In this document: in pieces, positions 27,091-35,669 of the stretch
How the letters are laid out: the number at the start of each line of letters is the position of its first letter
How positions within the stretch are numbered: the first letter of the stretch is position 1
Position numbers and translations under genes: made by a program
Notes under the pieces: generated by a model
What the model saw: only the letters and a program-made list of their open reading frames with translations
Database searches by the model: none
What the model was told of the DNA's origin: nothing
NCBI RefSeq assembly: GCF_014282005.1
Contig: NZ_JACFTD010000010.1
Coordinates: 34,646-98,645, forward strand
DNA: 64,000 nucleotides
DNA from: Sporosarcina sp. BP05
GTDB lineage: Bacteria; Bacillota; Bacilli; Bacillales_A; Planococcaceae
Direction: 5' to 3'

Positions 27091-27267
27091 ATGAAATATT
27101 CAAGAACAAAAATGGAGAAGCTTGTGAAGAACGATCCGGAGCTGTCAAAACGTCTGAAACAGATAATGGGAGAACTTGACCTGGAGAAAAGTTTCGCGTT
27201 AAAAGCGTTGTATCATGCGGATGTAAAAGATGGTGGAAACCATCAAAGAAATTATCAGGAACTGTAA
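27091..27267 (+). CDS. Small hypothetical protein, 58 residues
   Basis: A short ORF beginning MKYSRTKMEKLVKNDPELSK, with an excellent SD (AAGGAGG, 9 bases before the ATG) and its own terminator at 27275-27314. The product is highly charged and predicted helical. No membrane segment or known motif. It is divergent from the ribosomal protection gene. The combination of SD, terminator and codon pattern makes it a likely real gene; function unknown. Confidence 0.75.
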   Translation: MKYSRTKMEKLVKNDPELSKRLKQIMGELDLEKSFALKALYHADVKDGGNHQRNYQEL

Positions 27268-27274
27268 ATACATT

Positions 27275-27314
27275 AAAAGCGTGGGAAGTCTATCATGACT
27301 GCCACGCTTTTTTT
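27275..27314 (+). terminator. Terminator of the 58-residue gene
   Basis: AAAGCGTGG-AAGTC / GACT-CCACGCTTTTTTT hairpin with a strong T run. Confidence 0.88.
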
Positions 27315-27329
27315 GATGTTTACTTTAGA

Positions 27330-27557
27330 TTAATCTTCTGGTGAACCGATTACTTCGTGTTTGATTTCATCGAATGCTTTTTGGAGATTACGTGAATAAA
27401 GGCTTTTTTCCTCTTCATTTATAGTCGTTGTTTGTCCGATTTGTTCTTCATAATAGGACTGGGTTGAAGACAGTGATTGTGATTCGCTTATGATGAGGTT
27501 TGTCATTAAGACGTGTTTGAATGCGTCCAGATAATATTCTTTTGTTCCAAGTTTCAT
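27330..27557 (-). CDS. Small hypothetical protein, 75 residues
   Basis: A minus-strand ORF starting MKLGTKEYYLDAFKHVLMTN, helical and Glu/Ser-rich, with no recognised domain. AAAGGGA lies about 11 bases before the ATG. It lies downstream of the cobalamin riboswitch and of a strong terminator (27586-27622), so it is probably transcribed by read-through or from its own promoter. Function unknown. Confidence 0.6.
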   Translation of the reverse strand: MKLGTKEYYLDAFKHVLMTNLIISESQSLSSTQSYYEEQIGQTTTINEEEKSLYSRNLQKAFDEIKHEVIGSPED

Positions 27558-27585
27558 TGGCTAAAATCCCTTTCTTTTATGGAAA

Positions 27586-27622
27586 TAAAAAAACATCTTC
27601 CTAGTAAAACGTCAGGAAGATG
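27586..27622 (-). terminator. Terminator downstream of the cobalamin riboswitch region
   Basis: On the minus strand, CATCTTCCT / AGGAAGATG with an 11-base loop is followed by a run of seven T. It lies about 215 bases after the riboswitch aptamer. Confidence 0.85.
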
Positions 27623-27787
27623 CTAGTATGCGTAAATTTGTATGGTCGCTTGTTGCCGTAACGAATGGTTCGTAAACAGAAGAACACTATTAAGTGCATA
27701 GTGAAAGAAGAGGTATTGAGTCCTCTTATGGTTCTTTCTGATTACGTTCTTTCGTACGGCGGCTTTTACAAGTAATTGCTCGATCAT
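27623..27787 (-). CDS. Possible 54-residue ORF behind the cobalamin riboswitch
   Basis: An open frame starting MIEQLLVKAAVRKNVIRKNH and ending directly at the terminator. A good AGGAGGTG stands upstream but about 12 bases from the ATG. At normal spacing from it is a GTG that opens a three-codon frame (stop TGA) overlapping this ATG. The product is basic and unlike any family I know. It could be chance, or the region may be a non-coding RNA. Confidence 0.3.
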   Translation of the reverse strand: MIEQLLVKAAVRKNVIRKNHKRTQYLFFHYALNSVLLFTNHSLRQQATIQIYAY

Positions 27788-27837
27788 AGCCGCACTTAAC
27801 ACCTCCTATCCGCGTAGGGTATTGGTGTGTACTGAAA

Positions 27838-27967
27838 TAGGCAGGTCTCCTGGCTCATGATCTTCACGTTCTTTTCCCTTCCCATTCGTAACGAACAGTG
27901 GATTTGAAAAGAGCACTCCCATTTACAGTTGCGGGACAGCGTCGGTTTTCCACCGAACTTCCCTTTT
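27838..27967 (-). ncRNA. Cobalamin (B12) riboswitch
   Basis: The minus strand carries the full aptamer signature: AAGGGAAG, GGTGGAAAACC, GCTGTCCCGCAACTGTAA, CCACTG, TGGGAAGG, and the B12 box GAGCCAGGAGACCTGCC. A possible promoter lies at 28028-28055. Downstream on the same strand there is only a doubtful 54-residue ORF, a strong terminator and a small hypothetical gene. No cobalamin transport, synthesis or B12-independent isozyme gene adjoins it. Confidence 0.95.
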
Positions 27968-28027
27968 AAGCTTTTATACGAACGTAAAAAAGCACCTAAT
28001 TTCTACACGTTATTCAGTTGTTCTTTT

Positions 28028-28055
28028 ACTATAGCATAGATATAGGTGCCGTGAA
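28028..28055 (-). promoter_or_regulatory. Putative promoter of the cobalamin riboswitch RNA
   Basis: On the minus strand: TTCACG, 16 bases, TATAGT, about 60 bases before the aptamer. The rest of 28056-28290 holds no supported feature. Confidence 0.45.
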
Positions 28056-28290
28056 TGAGTTTGTAAATCTTGCGGGAATCAATTAAAACGCTAAGAAATG
28101 AAGGGTTCCAAGATTAGAAGCATAAAAAGTATAGACGAATAAATGGTATAGATAGTGAGAAGAGGAGGGAATTGGGCACCTGATGCTTGCGTAAAAAAGG
28201 GGAACTAGGAGACTTTGGCGAAAAGAACTTTAGAAAGACATTTGGGTGGAGGTCGTTCACCTAAGTGTTCACATAAAACGAGGTGCATAT

Positions 28291-29136
28291 ATGAAAGACC
28301 ATGCGATTACAACTATTGTAGAGTGTATGGCGTCCAATGTTGATATGGGCATCATTCAGCAAATTCAAACGGAGCATCGTCTTAAGCTTGTTGAGTTTTG
28401 GGGAATCAAAGAAGGAGGTAATGTTTTAGAAATCGGTTGTGGTCAAGGCGATACGACGGCTGTGTTAGCATATATCGTCGGAGAAAAAGGATTTGTTCAC
28501 GGGATAGATATTGCGTCTCCAGATTACGGTGCCCCGATAACAGTTGGTGATTCCGCCCGTTATTTAAAGCAGTCGAAGTTAGGAAAACAGCTTAAAATGG
28601 AGTTTAATGTTGACGTTTTAGCAGCGGAAATAGATTTTCCGGAAAATAGTTTTGACTATATTGTTTTCTCACATTGTTCCTGGTACTTAAAATCATTTGA
28701 GGAACTCGAGGGGATAGTAAAGAAGGTTAGAAAATGGGGCAAGACATTATGTTTTGCTGAGTGGGATTCAAGAATTCAAATGATTGAACAATACCCACAT
28801 TTTCTGGCTGTGCTTATTCAATCGCAGTATGAGTGTTTCAAAGAAAGTAGTCTTTCGAATGTGCGTACACTGTTTACGCCAGCGGATGTTAAACGTGCCG
28901 TAGAAAACGTGGGCTGGACAATTACAAATGAACAATCTATTCATTCGACCCAACTACAAGATGCAAAATGGGAAATTGCTATGACGTTAGCCGATTACAA
29001 AGAGGAGATTATTAATCTTGTTGATTTGCCTGGAAAACTTAAATCACTTATCCAATCTGAAGTAATTTTGTTAGAAGAAGCACAAAAGAATCATGCGATT
29101 AAACCGTTGTCAACATACGTATTTATCGCAGAATAA
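28291..29136 (+). CDS. Class I SAM-dependent methyltransferase
   Basis: A 281-residue methyltransferase with motif I VLEIGCGQGDTTAVLAYIVG (about residues 44-63), an acidic motif II HGIDIA, and FDYIVFSHCSWYL as motif IV/V. The substrate is unknown; the style is that of small-molecule methyltransferases. The ATG at 28291 has GAGGTG 6 bases upstream; a GTG at 28246 would add 15 residues without a conserved match. Single gene between the riboswitch region and the MFS gene. Confidence 0.82.
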   Translation: MKDHAITTIVECMASNVDMGIIQQIQTEHRLKLVEFWGIKEGGNVLEIGCGQGDTTAVLAYIVGEKGFVHGIDIASPDYGAPITVGDSARYLKQSKLGKQLKMEFNVDVLAAEIDFPENSFDYIVFSHCSWYLKSFEELEGIVKKVRKWGKTLCFAEWDSRIQMIEQYPHFLAVLIQSQYECFKESSLSNVRTLFTPADVKRAVENVGWTITNEQSIHSTQLQDAKWEIAMTLADYKEEIINLVDLPGKLKSLIQSEVILLEEAQKNHAIKPLSTYVFIAE

Positions 29137-29221
29137 TGAGGTTGTGCGATTTTGATTTTTCCTTATTTTTCAACATACCTTAATTATACACTGTAAATAG
29201 GGAGTGAAGGGGGAATGGGTT

Positions 29222-30484
29222 GTGAAGAAGTACAGTAAAGAGGAGAACAGCTGGATTTTCTATGATTGGGCGAACTCTGCGTATTCGATTATTATTACGA
29301 CAGCGGTGTTCCCGCTTTACTACAAGGCAGTTGCGACAGATGCAGGCGTGAGTATGTCAAATTCGACTGCCTATCTGGGGTATACGGTTGCGATTGCTAC
29401 ATTCATACTGGCGATGATTGGACCTCTTTTAGGAACGATTGCCGATTATGAAGGATTAAAGAAGAAGTTCTTTCAATTCTTTTTCCTTATGGGGACAGTC
29501 GCGACGCTTTCATTGGCATTCGTGCCAAACGGGAACTGGTTATGGTTATTAATCATTTACACCATAACCGCCGTCGGTTTTCATGGGGCGAATATATTTT
29601 ACGATGCATTCTTAGTGGATGTTACGCCGGAAGAGCGGATGAACAAGATATCTGCACGGGGCTTTGGACTTGGGTATATCGGGAGCACGATTCCGTTCAT
29701 CATCAGCATTGCTATCATTTTGTTGGCTGATAGAGGAGTTATTCCGCTCGCAACGTCTACTGCTAGTAGGATAGCCTTCGTAATTACAGCAATTTGGTGG
29801 TTCATGTTCACAATTCCGATGGTCAAAAATGTTCACCAGATCCATGGCATTAAGCGTGAACCAAATATGCTAGCAAGCAGTTTTAGACGTCTTGGCGGTA
29901 CATTTAAAGAAATCCGTAAATACAGGACAGTGTTTTTATTTTTATTGGCTTATTTCTTTTATATAGACGGAGTTGGGACAATTATTTCAATGTCCACGGC
30001 TTACGGATCGGATTTAGGAATTAGTGCAACAAACCTTCTTATTATTTTGTTTGTCACACAGGTTGTGGCGGCACCTTTCGCGATTCTTTATGGTAAATTG
30101 GCGCAGAAGTTTACGGGGAAAAAGATGTTATACGTAGGAATTTGCGTCTATATCATTGTTTGTATTTATGCGTTTTTCATGAAAACAACGATGGACTTCT
30201 GGGTATTGGCGATGCTTGTTGCGACGTCGCAAGGCGGTATTCAAGCGCTAAGTCGTTCGTATTTTGCGAGGCTTGTACCAAAAGAAAAGTCGAATGAGTT
30301 TTTCGGCTTCTATAATATTTTCGGTAAATTTGCCTCGGTCATGGGACCTTTACTAGTAGGGGTGACTGCACAACTGACAGGAAGCTCCGCGTACGGGGTA
30401 TTCAGCCTGGTTATTCTGTTCATTATCGGGATCATTATTCTCTCGCGGGTGCCTGAACCTGATGTGAAAACAACGACGACATGA
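29222..30484 (+). CDS. UMF1-type (Atg22-like) major facilitator
   Basis: A 420-residue membrane protein with about 12 helices. The block SWIFYDWANSAYSIIITTAVFP near the start and the FHGANIFYDAFLVDV segment are typical of the UMF1/Atg22-like branch of the MFS. Substrate unknown; relatives are proposed amino-acid or metabolite exporters. GTG 29222 is chosen because AAGGGGG lies 8 bases upstream; an in-frame GTG at 29204 precedes that SD. A strong hairpin follows. Confidence 0.85.
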   Translation: MKKYSKEENSWIFYDWANSAYSIIITTAVFPLYYKAVATDAGVSMSNSTAYLGYTVAIATFILAMIGPLLGTIADYEGLKKKFFQFFFLMGTVATLSLAFVPNGNWLWLLIIYTITAVGFHGANIFYDAFLVDVTPEERMNKISARGFGLGYIGSTIPFIISIAIILLADRGVIPLATSTASRIAFVITAIWWFMFTIPMVKNVHQIHGIKREPNMLASSFRRLGGTFKEIRKYRTVFLFLLAYFFYIDGVGTIISMSTAYGSDLGISATNLLIILFVTQVVAAPFAILYGKLAQKFTGKKMLYVGICVYIIVCIYAFFMKTTMDFWVLAMLVATSQGGIQALSRSYFARLVPKEKSNEFFGFYNIFGKFASVMGPLLVGVTAQLTGSSAYGVFSLVILFIIGIIILSRVPEPDVKTTTT

Positions 30485-30485
30485 T

Positions 30486-30540
30486 AAAACCGAAAAGCGT
30501 TGCACACATTCTACAATGTGTGCAACGCTTTTCGGTTTAT
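30486..30540. terminator. Long bidirectional terminator hairpin
   Basis: AAACCGAAAAGCGTTGCACA pairs over more than 20 bases with TGTGCAACGCTTTTCGGTTT. It lies between the convergent MFS and CBS genes. The T run is interrupted, so termination may rely on the stem's strength. Confidence 0.8.
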
Positions 30541-30592
30541 CCCAAATTAACGGGCAGTAGAACCCCCACTGATTGAAGATTAACTTTATCTC

Positions 30593-31225
30593 TCAATCAG
30601 CTTTTTCGATTTTATCTACTTGCAGAATCCTGAAACCGCCTTTTTCAAGTTTTTCGGTTAGTTTCTCGATTTCTGCATCCGTCTTGCCGCTTTCAAGTGT
30701 AATGACTACTCTTCGAGCGAGAACGGAACCATTATCGAGCGTGAACATACCTTCGATGTTTTCACCGCGTAACGTTTTCGTCAGTTTTTCAATCATACCT
30801 TTAGCTTCAGTTGAAGAAATTGTAAGATTGATTCCCCCCGTTTTTAATCCGAAGGCATCTTCCAACACACTTTCAACTTTATTATGCGTTAATATCCCAA
30901 CGAGTTTCCCGCTTTCTACAACGCTTAAAAAAGGTAGTGACTTGATTTCGATGAGTGCACTTAAAAAAGATGAACGTTCTGTTATAAATGTATCTTGATG
31001 CTTCAGCAAATGGTCGATTTTAGAATTCTCATCCCCATTGTCTTCGTACAGATATTCGATCAAGTGAACTTTATAAATCATACCTTTGTAGAAGTCTTCA
31101 TTGTCAACAACGGGAATACATCTATATCCACTCATTTTGATTTGATCCAGCACTTCTCTCACGGTTTGATTGGTATTCACTGTAGCAACTCCAAGTCGCT
31201 CTAAAAGCAGGTCTCTAATATGCAT
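30593..31225 (-). CDS. CBS-pair protein with C-terminal ACT-like domain
   Basis: A 210-residue cytoplasmic protein with two CBS motifs (about residues 5-60 and 75-125) and a C-terminal ACT-like region (about 130-205, INLTISSTEAKGMIEKLTKT ...). CBS pairs bind adenine nucleotides, and CBS-ACT proteins in Listeria (CbpA) and Bacillus (AcuB) bind c-di-AMP or AMP-type ligands. Which ligand applies here cannot be told. ATG at 31225 follows GAGGGGG. Single gene. Confidence 0.82.
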   Translation of the reverse strand: MHIRDLLLERLGVATVNTNQTVREVLDQIKMSGYRCIPVVDNEDFYKGMIYKVHLIEYLYEDNGDENSKIDHLLKHQDTFITERSSFLSALIEIKSLPFLSVVESGKLVGILTHNKVESVLEDAFGLKTGGINLTISSTEAKGMIEKLTKTLRGENIEGMFTLDNGSVLARRVVITLESGKTDAEIEKLTEKLEKGGFRILQVDKIEKAD

Positions 31226-31460
31226 GCTTTTTCCCCCTCGTTATTTAGGTTACTATTATCACAATTTTTAGTTTATGATAGTATTTAGTATAATCAAGAT
31301 ATAAGTAGTTGTACAATCAATTATACAATAAGTCTCGTAAATCTCGATGTACATTGGCTCCAAAGGCGGTTATCAGTTTTTTTTGTATAAAGTCAGTATC
31401 TAGTATAATAGAAGGTACAACATAGGAATAAATTGTGAAATGAGCAAAAGGGGTCAAAAA

Positions 31461-32105
31461 ATGGAGAACTTAAGTCTCGGTGCACTATTGGATGTTATTG
31501 GTGAAGTATTTTCGGATGAAATTTCTATAGCTGTGTCAAATACAGAAGAGTACCTTTATTATCGTCCCAGCAAGCGGGTTGATTTAAAAATTAGACCGGG
31601 CGATTCCGTGAAGGAAGGGACTATTGCGCAGAAGGCAATTTCCCAGAAACAAAAAATGTCGGAGTTCATCAACCGTGATGTGTTCGGTGTCGCTTATCAT
31701 GGGATGGCTGTTCCATTTTATGATGGTGATGTATTGGAGGGCTGTGTAACTGCAATTTATCCAGCATATACAGACGGAAAATCTGTCGTTACCGTTAAGA
31801 CGCATGATGGATGGATTCCTGTCCCGTTCACGGGCGTAAAATATGTCGAAGTGAAAGATCGAAAAACGTATGTAGTGGCAGAAGGGTTTTCTGGGACTCA
31901 TAAAAACACGTTACAGGAATTTGAATATTTGTTGCCGCGCGAGTCGTTTGTAAGATGCCATCGTTCTTATATTGTCAATGTTCATCACGTCAAGGGGATT
32001 TATCCTGATACGCACTCGACTTTTGTTTTGGAAATGGACAATGGAACTAGAATTCCAGTCAGCCAATCGTATTCAAGTTACTTTCGTAAACTCTTAGGTT
32101 TTTAA
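31461..32105 (+). CDS. LytTR-family transcriptional regulator
   Basis: A 214-residue regulator with an N-terminal sensor-like domain (about 1-100) and a C-terminal LytTR DNA-binding domain (about 115-214: VKYVEVKDRKTYVVAEG, FVRCHRSYIVNVHHVKGIYP). There is no receiver domain, so it is not a classical two-component regulator. ATG 31461 has AAGGGG upstream; an in-frame ATG at 31440 does not. It lies 124 bases before the CoA-transferase gene in the same direction and may control it. Confidence 0.87.
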   Translation: MENLSLGALLDVIGEVFSDEISIAVSNTEEYLYYRPSKRVDLKIRPGDSVKEGTIAQKAISQKQKMSEFINRDVFGVAYHGMAVPFYDGDVLEGCVTAIYPAYTDGKSVVTVKTHDGWIPVPFTGVKYVEVKDRKTYVVAEGFSGTHKNTLQEFEYLLPRESFVRCHRSYIVNVHHVKGIYPDTHSTFVLEMDNGTRIPVSQSYSSYFRKLLGF

Positions 32106-32229
32106 TTATGCTGCCTCAACCGAGTATATGCGTGCTTTACCCATTAATTCCTTGTCCAGCACCTAATTTCTCATTCATGTAAGTGCTTAAGTTAAAATTA
32201 ACTAAAAGTTATGAATTGGGGCGTTTAGG

Positions 32230-33747
32230 ATGGAAATTCATATGGGTCGGATTAAAAGTGTTCAATTGAGAGACGTCGTTGTCTCGCCAGAAGAGGCAGC
32301 GTCTTGGATTGAAGACGGTATGACACTAGGGTTAAGTGGATTTACACGTGCGGGTGACGCGAAGGCCGTTCCGCTAGCATTGGTGAAACGCGCGGAAACG
32401 GAAACGTTCAAAGTGAATGTATTTACGGGCGCATCGTTAGGGTCTGATATCGATCGCCTGTTTGCTGAAGCTAATATAGTAAATAAAAGATTACCATTCC
32501 AAGCCGATCCGACAATGCGGAAAAAGATTAATGACGGTGAACTTTTATTTGTGGATCACCATTTGTCGCATACAGCAGAACTTATTCGTGCGGAAGTCGT
32601 CGAGCCAATTGACTTCGCGATTTTGGAAGCGGTTTCAATCACGGAGGACGGAATGATGATTCCAACGACCTCTGTCGGCAACTCATTGACGTTCGCACAG
32701 CATGCAAAAGCAATCATTATTGAAATTAATATGGCGCAGTCTATGCAATTGGCAGGGCTGCATGATTTATACGATCCAGGCAAACAGGGTGAAAGGTCGC
32801 CAATCCAGTTAATGAAAGTAGATGACCGGATTGGCACGATTGGCATTCCTATTGACATGACAAAGGTGAAAGGAATCGTTTTCACGAATCAACTGGATTC
32901 TCCATCTACGATTGTAGCGCCGGATCAAGAAACGGAAATTATGGCAGAGCATTTATTAACGTTCCTTCGTACTGAGATTCAAGCGGGTCGGTTAACTAAA
33001 AATTTAGCACCGCTACAGTCAGGGATTGGATCGGTAGCGAATGCAGTTCTTCACGGAATGATCAATTCAGAGTTTAAGGATTTAGAAATATATTCAGAAG
33101 TACTACAGGACTCTGTGTTCGATTTGATCGATGCTGGAAAGGTTCGTTTTGCTTCATGTGCTTCAATTACATTATCTGAAGAGAAGATGGATCACGTCTT
33201 TAATAACTTTGAAAAGTATCGAGATAAGCTTATCATGCGTCCGCAGGAGATTTCGAATCATCCGGAAATTATCCGTCGTCTCGGCCTGATATCCATCAAT
33301 ACAGCGCTTGAACTCGATATCTACGGCAACGTCAATTCAACGCATGTTTCTGGTACGAAAATGATGAATGGCATCGGTGGCTCAGGCGACTTTGCCCGTA
33401 ATGCACGTCTTGCTATTTTCGTTACGAAATCAGTGGCAAAAGGCGGCAATATTTCAAGCATCGTCCCGTTCGTTTCGCATGTTGACCATACAGAGCATGA
33501 CGTTGATATCATTGTGACAGAGCAAGGCTATGCAGATTTACGCGGACTTGCTCCAAGGGAACGTGTTGAACTCATTATTGAACGTTGCGCGCACCCGATG
33601 TACCGCGAGCAACTTCGTGCATATTTCGAAGAGGCGCTTGAAAGAGGCGGGCAAACGCCACATGTCTTGGAAAAAGCATTCTCTTGGCATACGAATTTAG
33701 CGAAGAACGGAACGATGCGTGAGCATGTTGAAGAGTTGATTTATTAA
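32230..33747 (+). CDS. Acetyl-CoA hydrolase/transferase family protein (succinyl-CoA:acetate CoA-transferase-like)
   Basis: A 505-residue CoA-transferase moving CoA between carboxylic acids, such as succinyl-CoA to acetate. Hallmarks are the glycine-rich GLSGFTRAGDAKAVP near the N terminus, the catalytic glutamate likely Glu290 (IYSEVLQDS), and the C-terminal NGIGGSGDFARNARLAIF and VTEQGYADLRGL blocks. Length fits the Cat1/AarC branch better than 4-hydroxybutyrate transferases. ATG 32230 or 32242. It would let cells activate or release acetate without ATP. A terminator follows. Confidence 0.9.
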   Translation: MEIHMGRIKSVQLRDVVVSPEEAASWIEDGMTLGLSGFTRAGDAKAVPLALVKRAETETFKVNVFTGASLGSDIDRLFAEANIVNKRLPFQADPTMRKKINDGELLFVDHHLSHTAELIRAEVVEPIDFAILEAVSITEDGMMIPTTSVGNSLTFAQHAKAIIIEINMAQSMQLAGLHDLYDPGKQGERSPIQLMKVDDRIGTIGIPIDMTKVKGIVFTNQLDSPSTIVAPDQETEIMAEHLLTFLRTEIQAGRLTKNLAPLQSGIGSVANAVLHGMINSEFKDLEIYSEVLQDSVFDLIDAGKVRFASCASITLSEEKMDHVFNNFEKYRDKLIMRPQEISNHPEIIRRLGLISINTALELDIYGNVNSTHVSGTKMMNGIGGSGDFARNARLAIFVTKSVAKGGNISSIVPFVSHVDHTEHDVDIIVTEQGYADLRGLAPRERVELIIERCAHPMYREQLRAYFEEALERGGQTPHVLEKAFSWHTNLAKNGTMREHVEELIY

Positions 33748-33758
33748 TGATTAGCAGG

Positions 33759-33791
33759 AAGGGTTGTCTCACAGGAGCAGCCCTTTTTTTA
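33759..33791 (+). terminator. Terminator of the CoA-transferase gene
   Basis: AAGGGTTG / CAGCCCTT stem followed by TTTTTTT. Confidence 0.88.
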
Positions 33792-33902
33792 ATGGGAAGA
33801 AGTGATGGGTGGTTATAAATTAAGGAGACCAACCACAAATGAGGAGCGACTAAATAGAAAAGTGTTACAGTAAAGATAGATGAAAGAATGGAGTTGGTTT
33901 CA

Positions 33903-34520
33903 ATGAAAATTGCACTGTTTGGAGCAACAGGCCGTGTAGGCGAGGAAGTCCTGAAACTAGCACTAGCAGAAGGGTATGAGGTGACGGCGCTCGTCCGCTC
34001 ACCAGAGAAGTTGGCACCACATGGCAGGTTAACTGTTATCCAAGGGGATGTCCGTGATGCTGATACGGTTACGCTTGCCATTGCTGGGATGGATGTTGTG
34101 TTCAGTGCACTCGGTACAGACAAGACGACAACATTGACTGAAGCGGTTCCACATATGATAAAAGCAATGAAAGATGCATGGATTAATCGAATAGTCACGA
34201 TTGGGACAGCTGGGATCTTGCAAAGTAAGATTGATCCTCAAAAATTACGTTATGAAGCAGGAGATACAAATCGCCGGCTGACTTTTGCGGCAGAGGAGCA
34301 CCATAAAGCGTATGACATGCTTCGTCAATCAGGGCTTGATTGGACAATTGTATGTCCTACTTATTTGCCGGATGGTGTTGCAGTGGGTAACTATAGAACC
34401 GAGCGCAACTTGTTACCAGAGGACGGCAAACAAATAGCCGTTGGTGACACAGCTTCTTTTGCTTATGGTGAACTACTGCAAGGTGACAACATAGGATTTC
34501 GCGTAGGAATTTCATATTAG
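33903..34520 (+). CDS. NmrA/SDR-like NAD(P)-binding oxidoreductase
   Basis: A 205-residue atypical short-chain dehydrogenase with nucleotide-binding motif ALFGATGRVGEEVLKLA at residues 4-20 and the DVVFSALGT segment. It belongs to the flavin-reductase/NmrA-like group, often NADPH sensors or reductases. Substrate unknown. ATG 33903 is chosen with GGAG 9 bases upstream; an ATG at 33888 would place that SD inside the gene. Single gene. Confidence 0.85.
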   Translation: MKIALFGATGRVGEEVLKLALAEGYEVTALVRSPEKLAPHGRLTVIQGDVRDADTVTLAIAGMDVVFSALGTDKTTTLTEAVPHMIKAMKDAWINRIVTIGTAGILQSKIDPQKLRYEAGDTNRRLTFAAEEHHKAYDMLRQSGLDWTIVCPTYLPDGVAVGNYRTERNLLPEDGKQIAVGDTASFAYGELLQGDNIGFRVGISY

Positions 34521-34675
34521 TACACAGAGTAGTATTGTCGTTGGCAGCGCTGTTTTTGGGTGGGAAAAATAATTGAAAATATGAAATAAGTTTTAGCGTT
34601 GGCAGATTCATTGGTCCATCTAGCTGTAAATTTACAAGAACAAATTAAATTCCATAAAGCTCACCAATTTGCTGG

Positions 34676-34714
34676 GAAAAGCATCACTCTTTTTTAAGTG
34701 ATGCTTTTTATTTT
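34676..34714 (+). terminator. Rho-independent terminator
   Basis: AAAAGCATCACT / AGTGATGCTTTTT stem with a T-rich loop and tail. It is 156 bases after the oxidoreductase stop. Confidence 0.85.
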
Positions 34715-34864
34715 GGATAGAAAGTTACTTAGCTGTTTGTAGGAACTTATTGAACTGTAAAATATAAGGCGAAATAATGGGTAAGCCCTTTACTATCGAA
34801 AACGCTGAATTAAAATGAGCAGTCTTTTTTGTCGTCCTTGAACTATTGGCCACAATAGTCACAA

Positions 34865-34880
34865 TGTTTCATGTGGAACA
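34865..34880. promoter_or_regulatory. Candidate parS (ParB-binding) site
   Basis: TGTTTCATGTGGAACA differs at one position (the central CG reads TG) from TGTTTCACGTGGAACA, a variant allowed by the Bacillus parS consensus, and at two from TGTTTCACGTGAAACA. It lies in an intergenic region of an apparently origin-proximal segment. Confidence 0.45.
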
Positions 34881-35043
34881 ATTCTTTGTTAACTCCATAG
34901 TAATGGGCGGATCTCTCTTCCGATTGAACTTTTTACTTTATAATTAAGTTCCTAAAAATGGATGTAACGAAATGGGAGATCATCCGTCAACTTAGTTAGC
35001 AGCCAAAGTAACGGCTAGTTGAAAAGTTGAGGAGGAATTTTTT

Positions 35044-35613
35044 ATGAAAAAAGTGCTTGGAATTTTCATATGTGCAATGGTTATTTTTACAATGGTGGGC
35101 TGTTCAGGATCGAATGACGGTAAAAAGGATGAAGTGGCTACGACTGAAGTTTCCGTTAAAGATATAATGGACAGTATTAAGGGACAAATTGTACAAGATA
35201 TAAAAGATGCTGGATTCGACGAGGGACAGTCCGATGAGACAATTCTTCAAAGTTATATGGAGACGAATTTAGTAAATGCTAAAACCGACGATCCTATGAC
35301 GCAAATATTTATGGAGAGAACAGATCTTGACAAAGATTTACTAGCAGAAGGTTTGATGTTCGGCGCTATGTTTAATACCAATTCGGATGAAATAATTGTC
35401 TTGAAAGCGAAGAATGAGAAGGACACAGAATCATTGAAAGCTTTCTTACAAAAAGAATTAGATGCACAAATACAAACATGGGAAAGGTATCTTCCTGATC
35501 AATATGAAAAAGTGAAAAACAATGTGTTAAAAACGAAGGGGAATTATGTTCTATATGCTACGTATGAAAATGTAGATGCAGTAGAAAAGATTTTTGATGA
35601 AAAAATAAAGTGA
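35044..35613 (+). CDS. DUF4358-type lipoprotein
   Basis: A 189-residue surface lipoprotein: signal peptide with lipobox MVGC (Cys about residue 20), then a Lys/Asp-rich linker and a single globular domain of the DUF4358 kind. Such proteins are commonly encoded next to MBOAT O-acyltransferases, as here, so it probably helps modify an extracellular polymer. SD GAGGAGG precedes the ATG. It is followed by a short hairpin (AAAGGCGC / GCGCCTTT at 35618-35640) that may attenuate expression of the next genes. Confidence 0.8.
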   Translation: MKKVLGIFICAMVIFTMVGCSGSNDGKKDEVATTEVSVKDIMDSIKGQIVQDIKDAGFDEGQSDETILQSYMETNLVNAKTDDPMTQIFMERTDLDKDLLAEGLMFGAMFNTNSDEIIVLKAKNEKDTESLKAFLQKELDAQIQTWERYLPDQYEKVKNNVLKTKGNYVLYATYENVDAVEKIFDEKIK

Positions 35614-35617
35614 TTTG

Positions 35618-35640
35618 AAAGGCGCTGAATAAGCGCCTTT
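35618..35640 (+). terminator. Weak terminator or attenuator hairpin
   Basis: Perfect 8-bp stem AAAGGCGC / GCGCCTTT with a 7-base loop, but only three T in the tail. It lies between the lipoprotein gene and the MBOAT gene. Confidence 0.5.
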
Positions 35641-35669
35641 CTACATAGCAAAAACGAAGGAGTGATCGC

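Larger units (their letters stand above)
34521..35043. other. 523-base intergenic region with terminator and parS-like site
   Basis: No supported gene. It contains a hairpin terminator at 34676-34714 and a near-parS palindrome at 34865-34880. The last 60 bases are the leader of the lipoprotein gene, with SD GAGGAGG. Confidence 0.6.
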
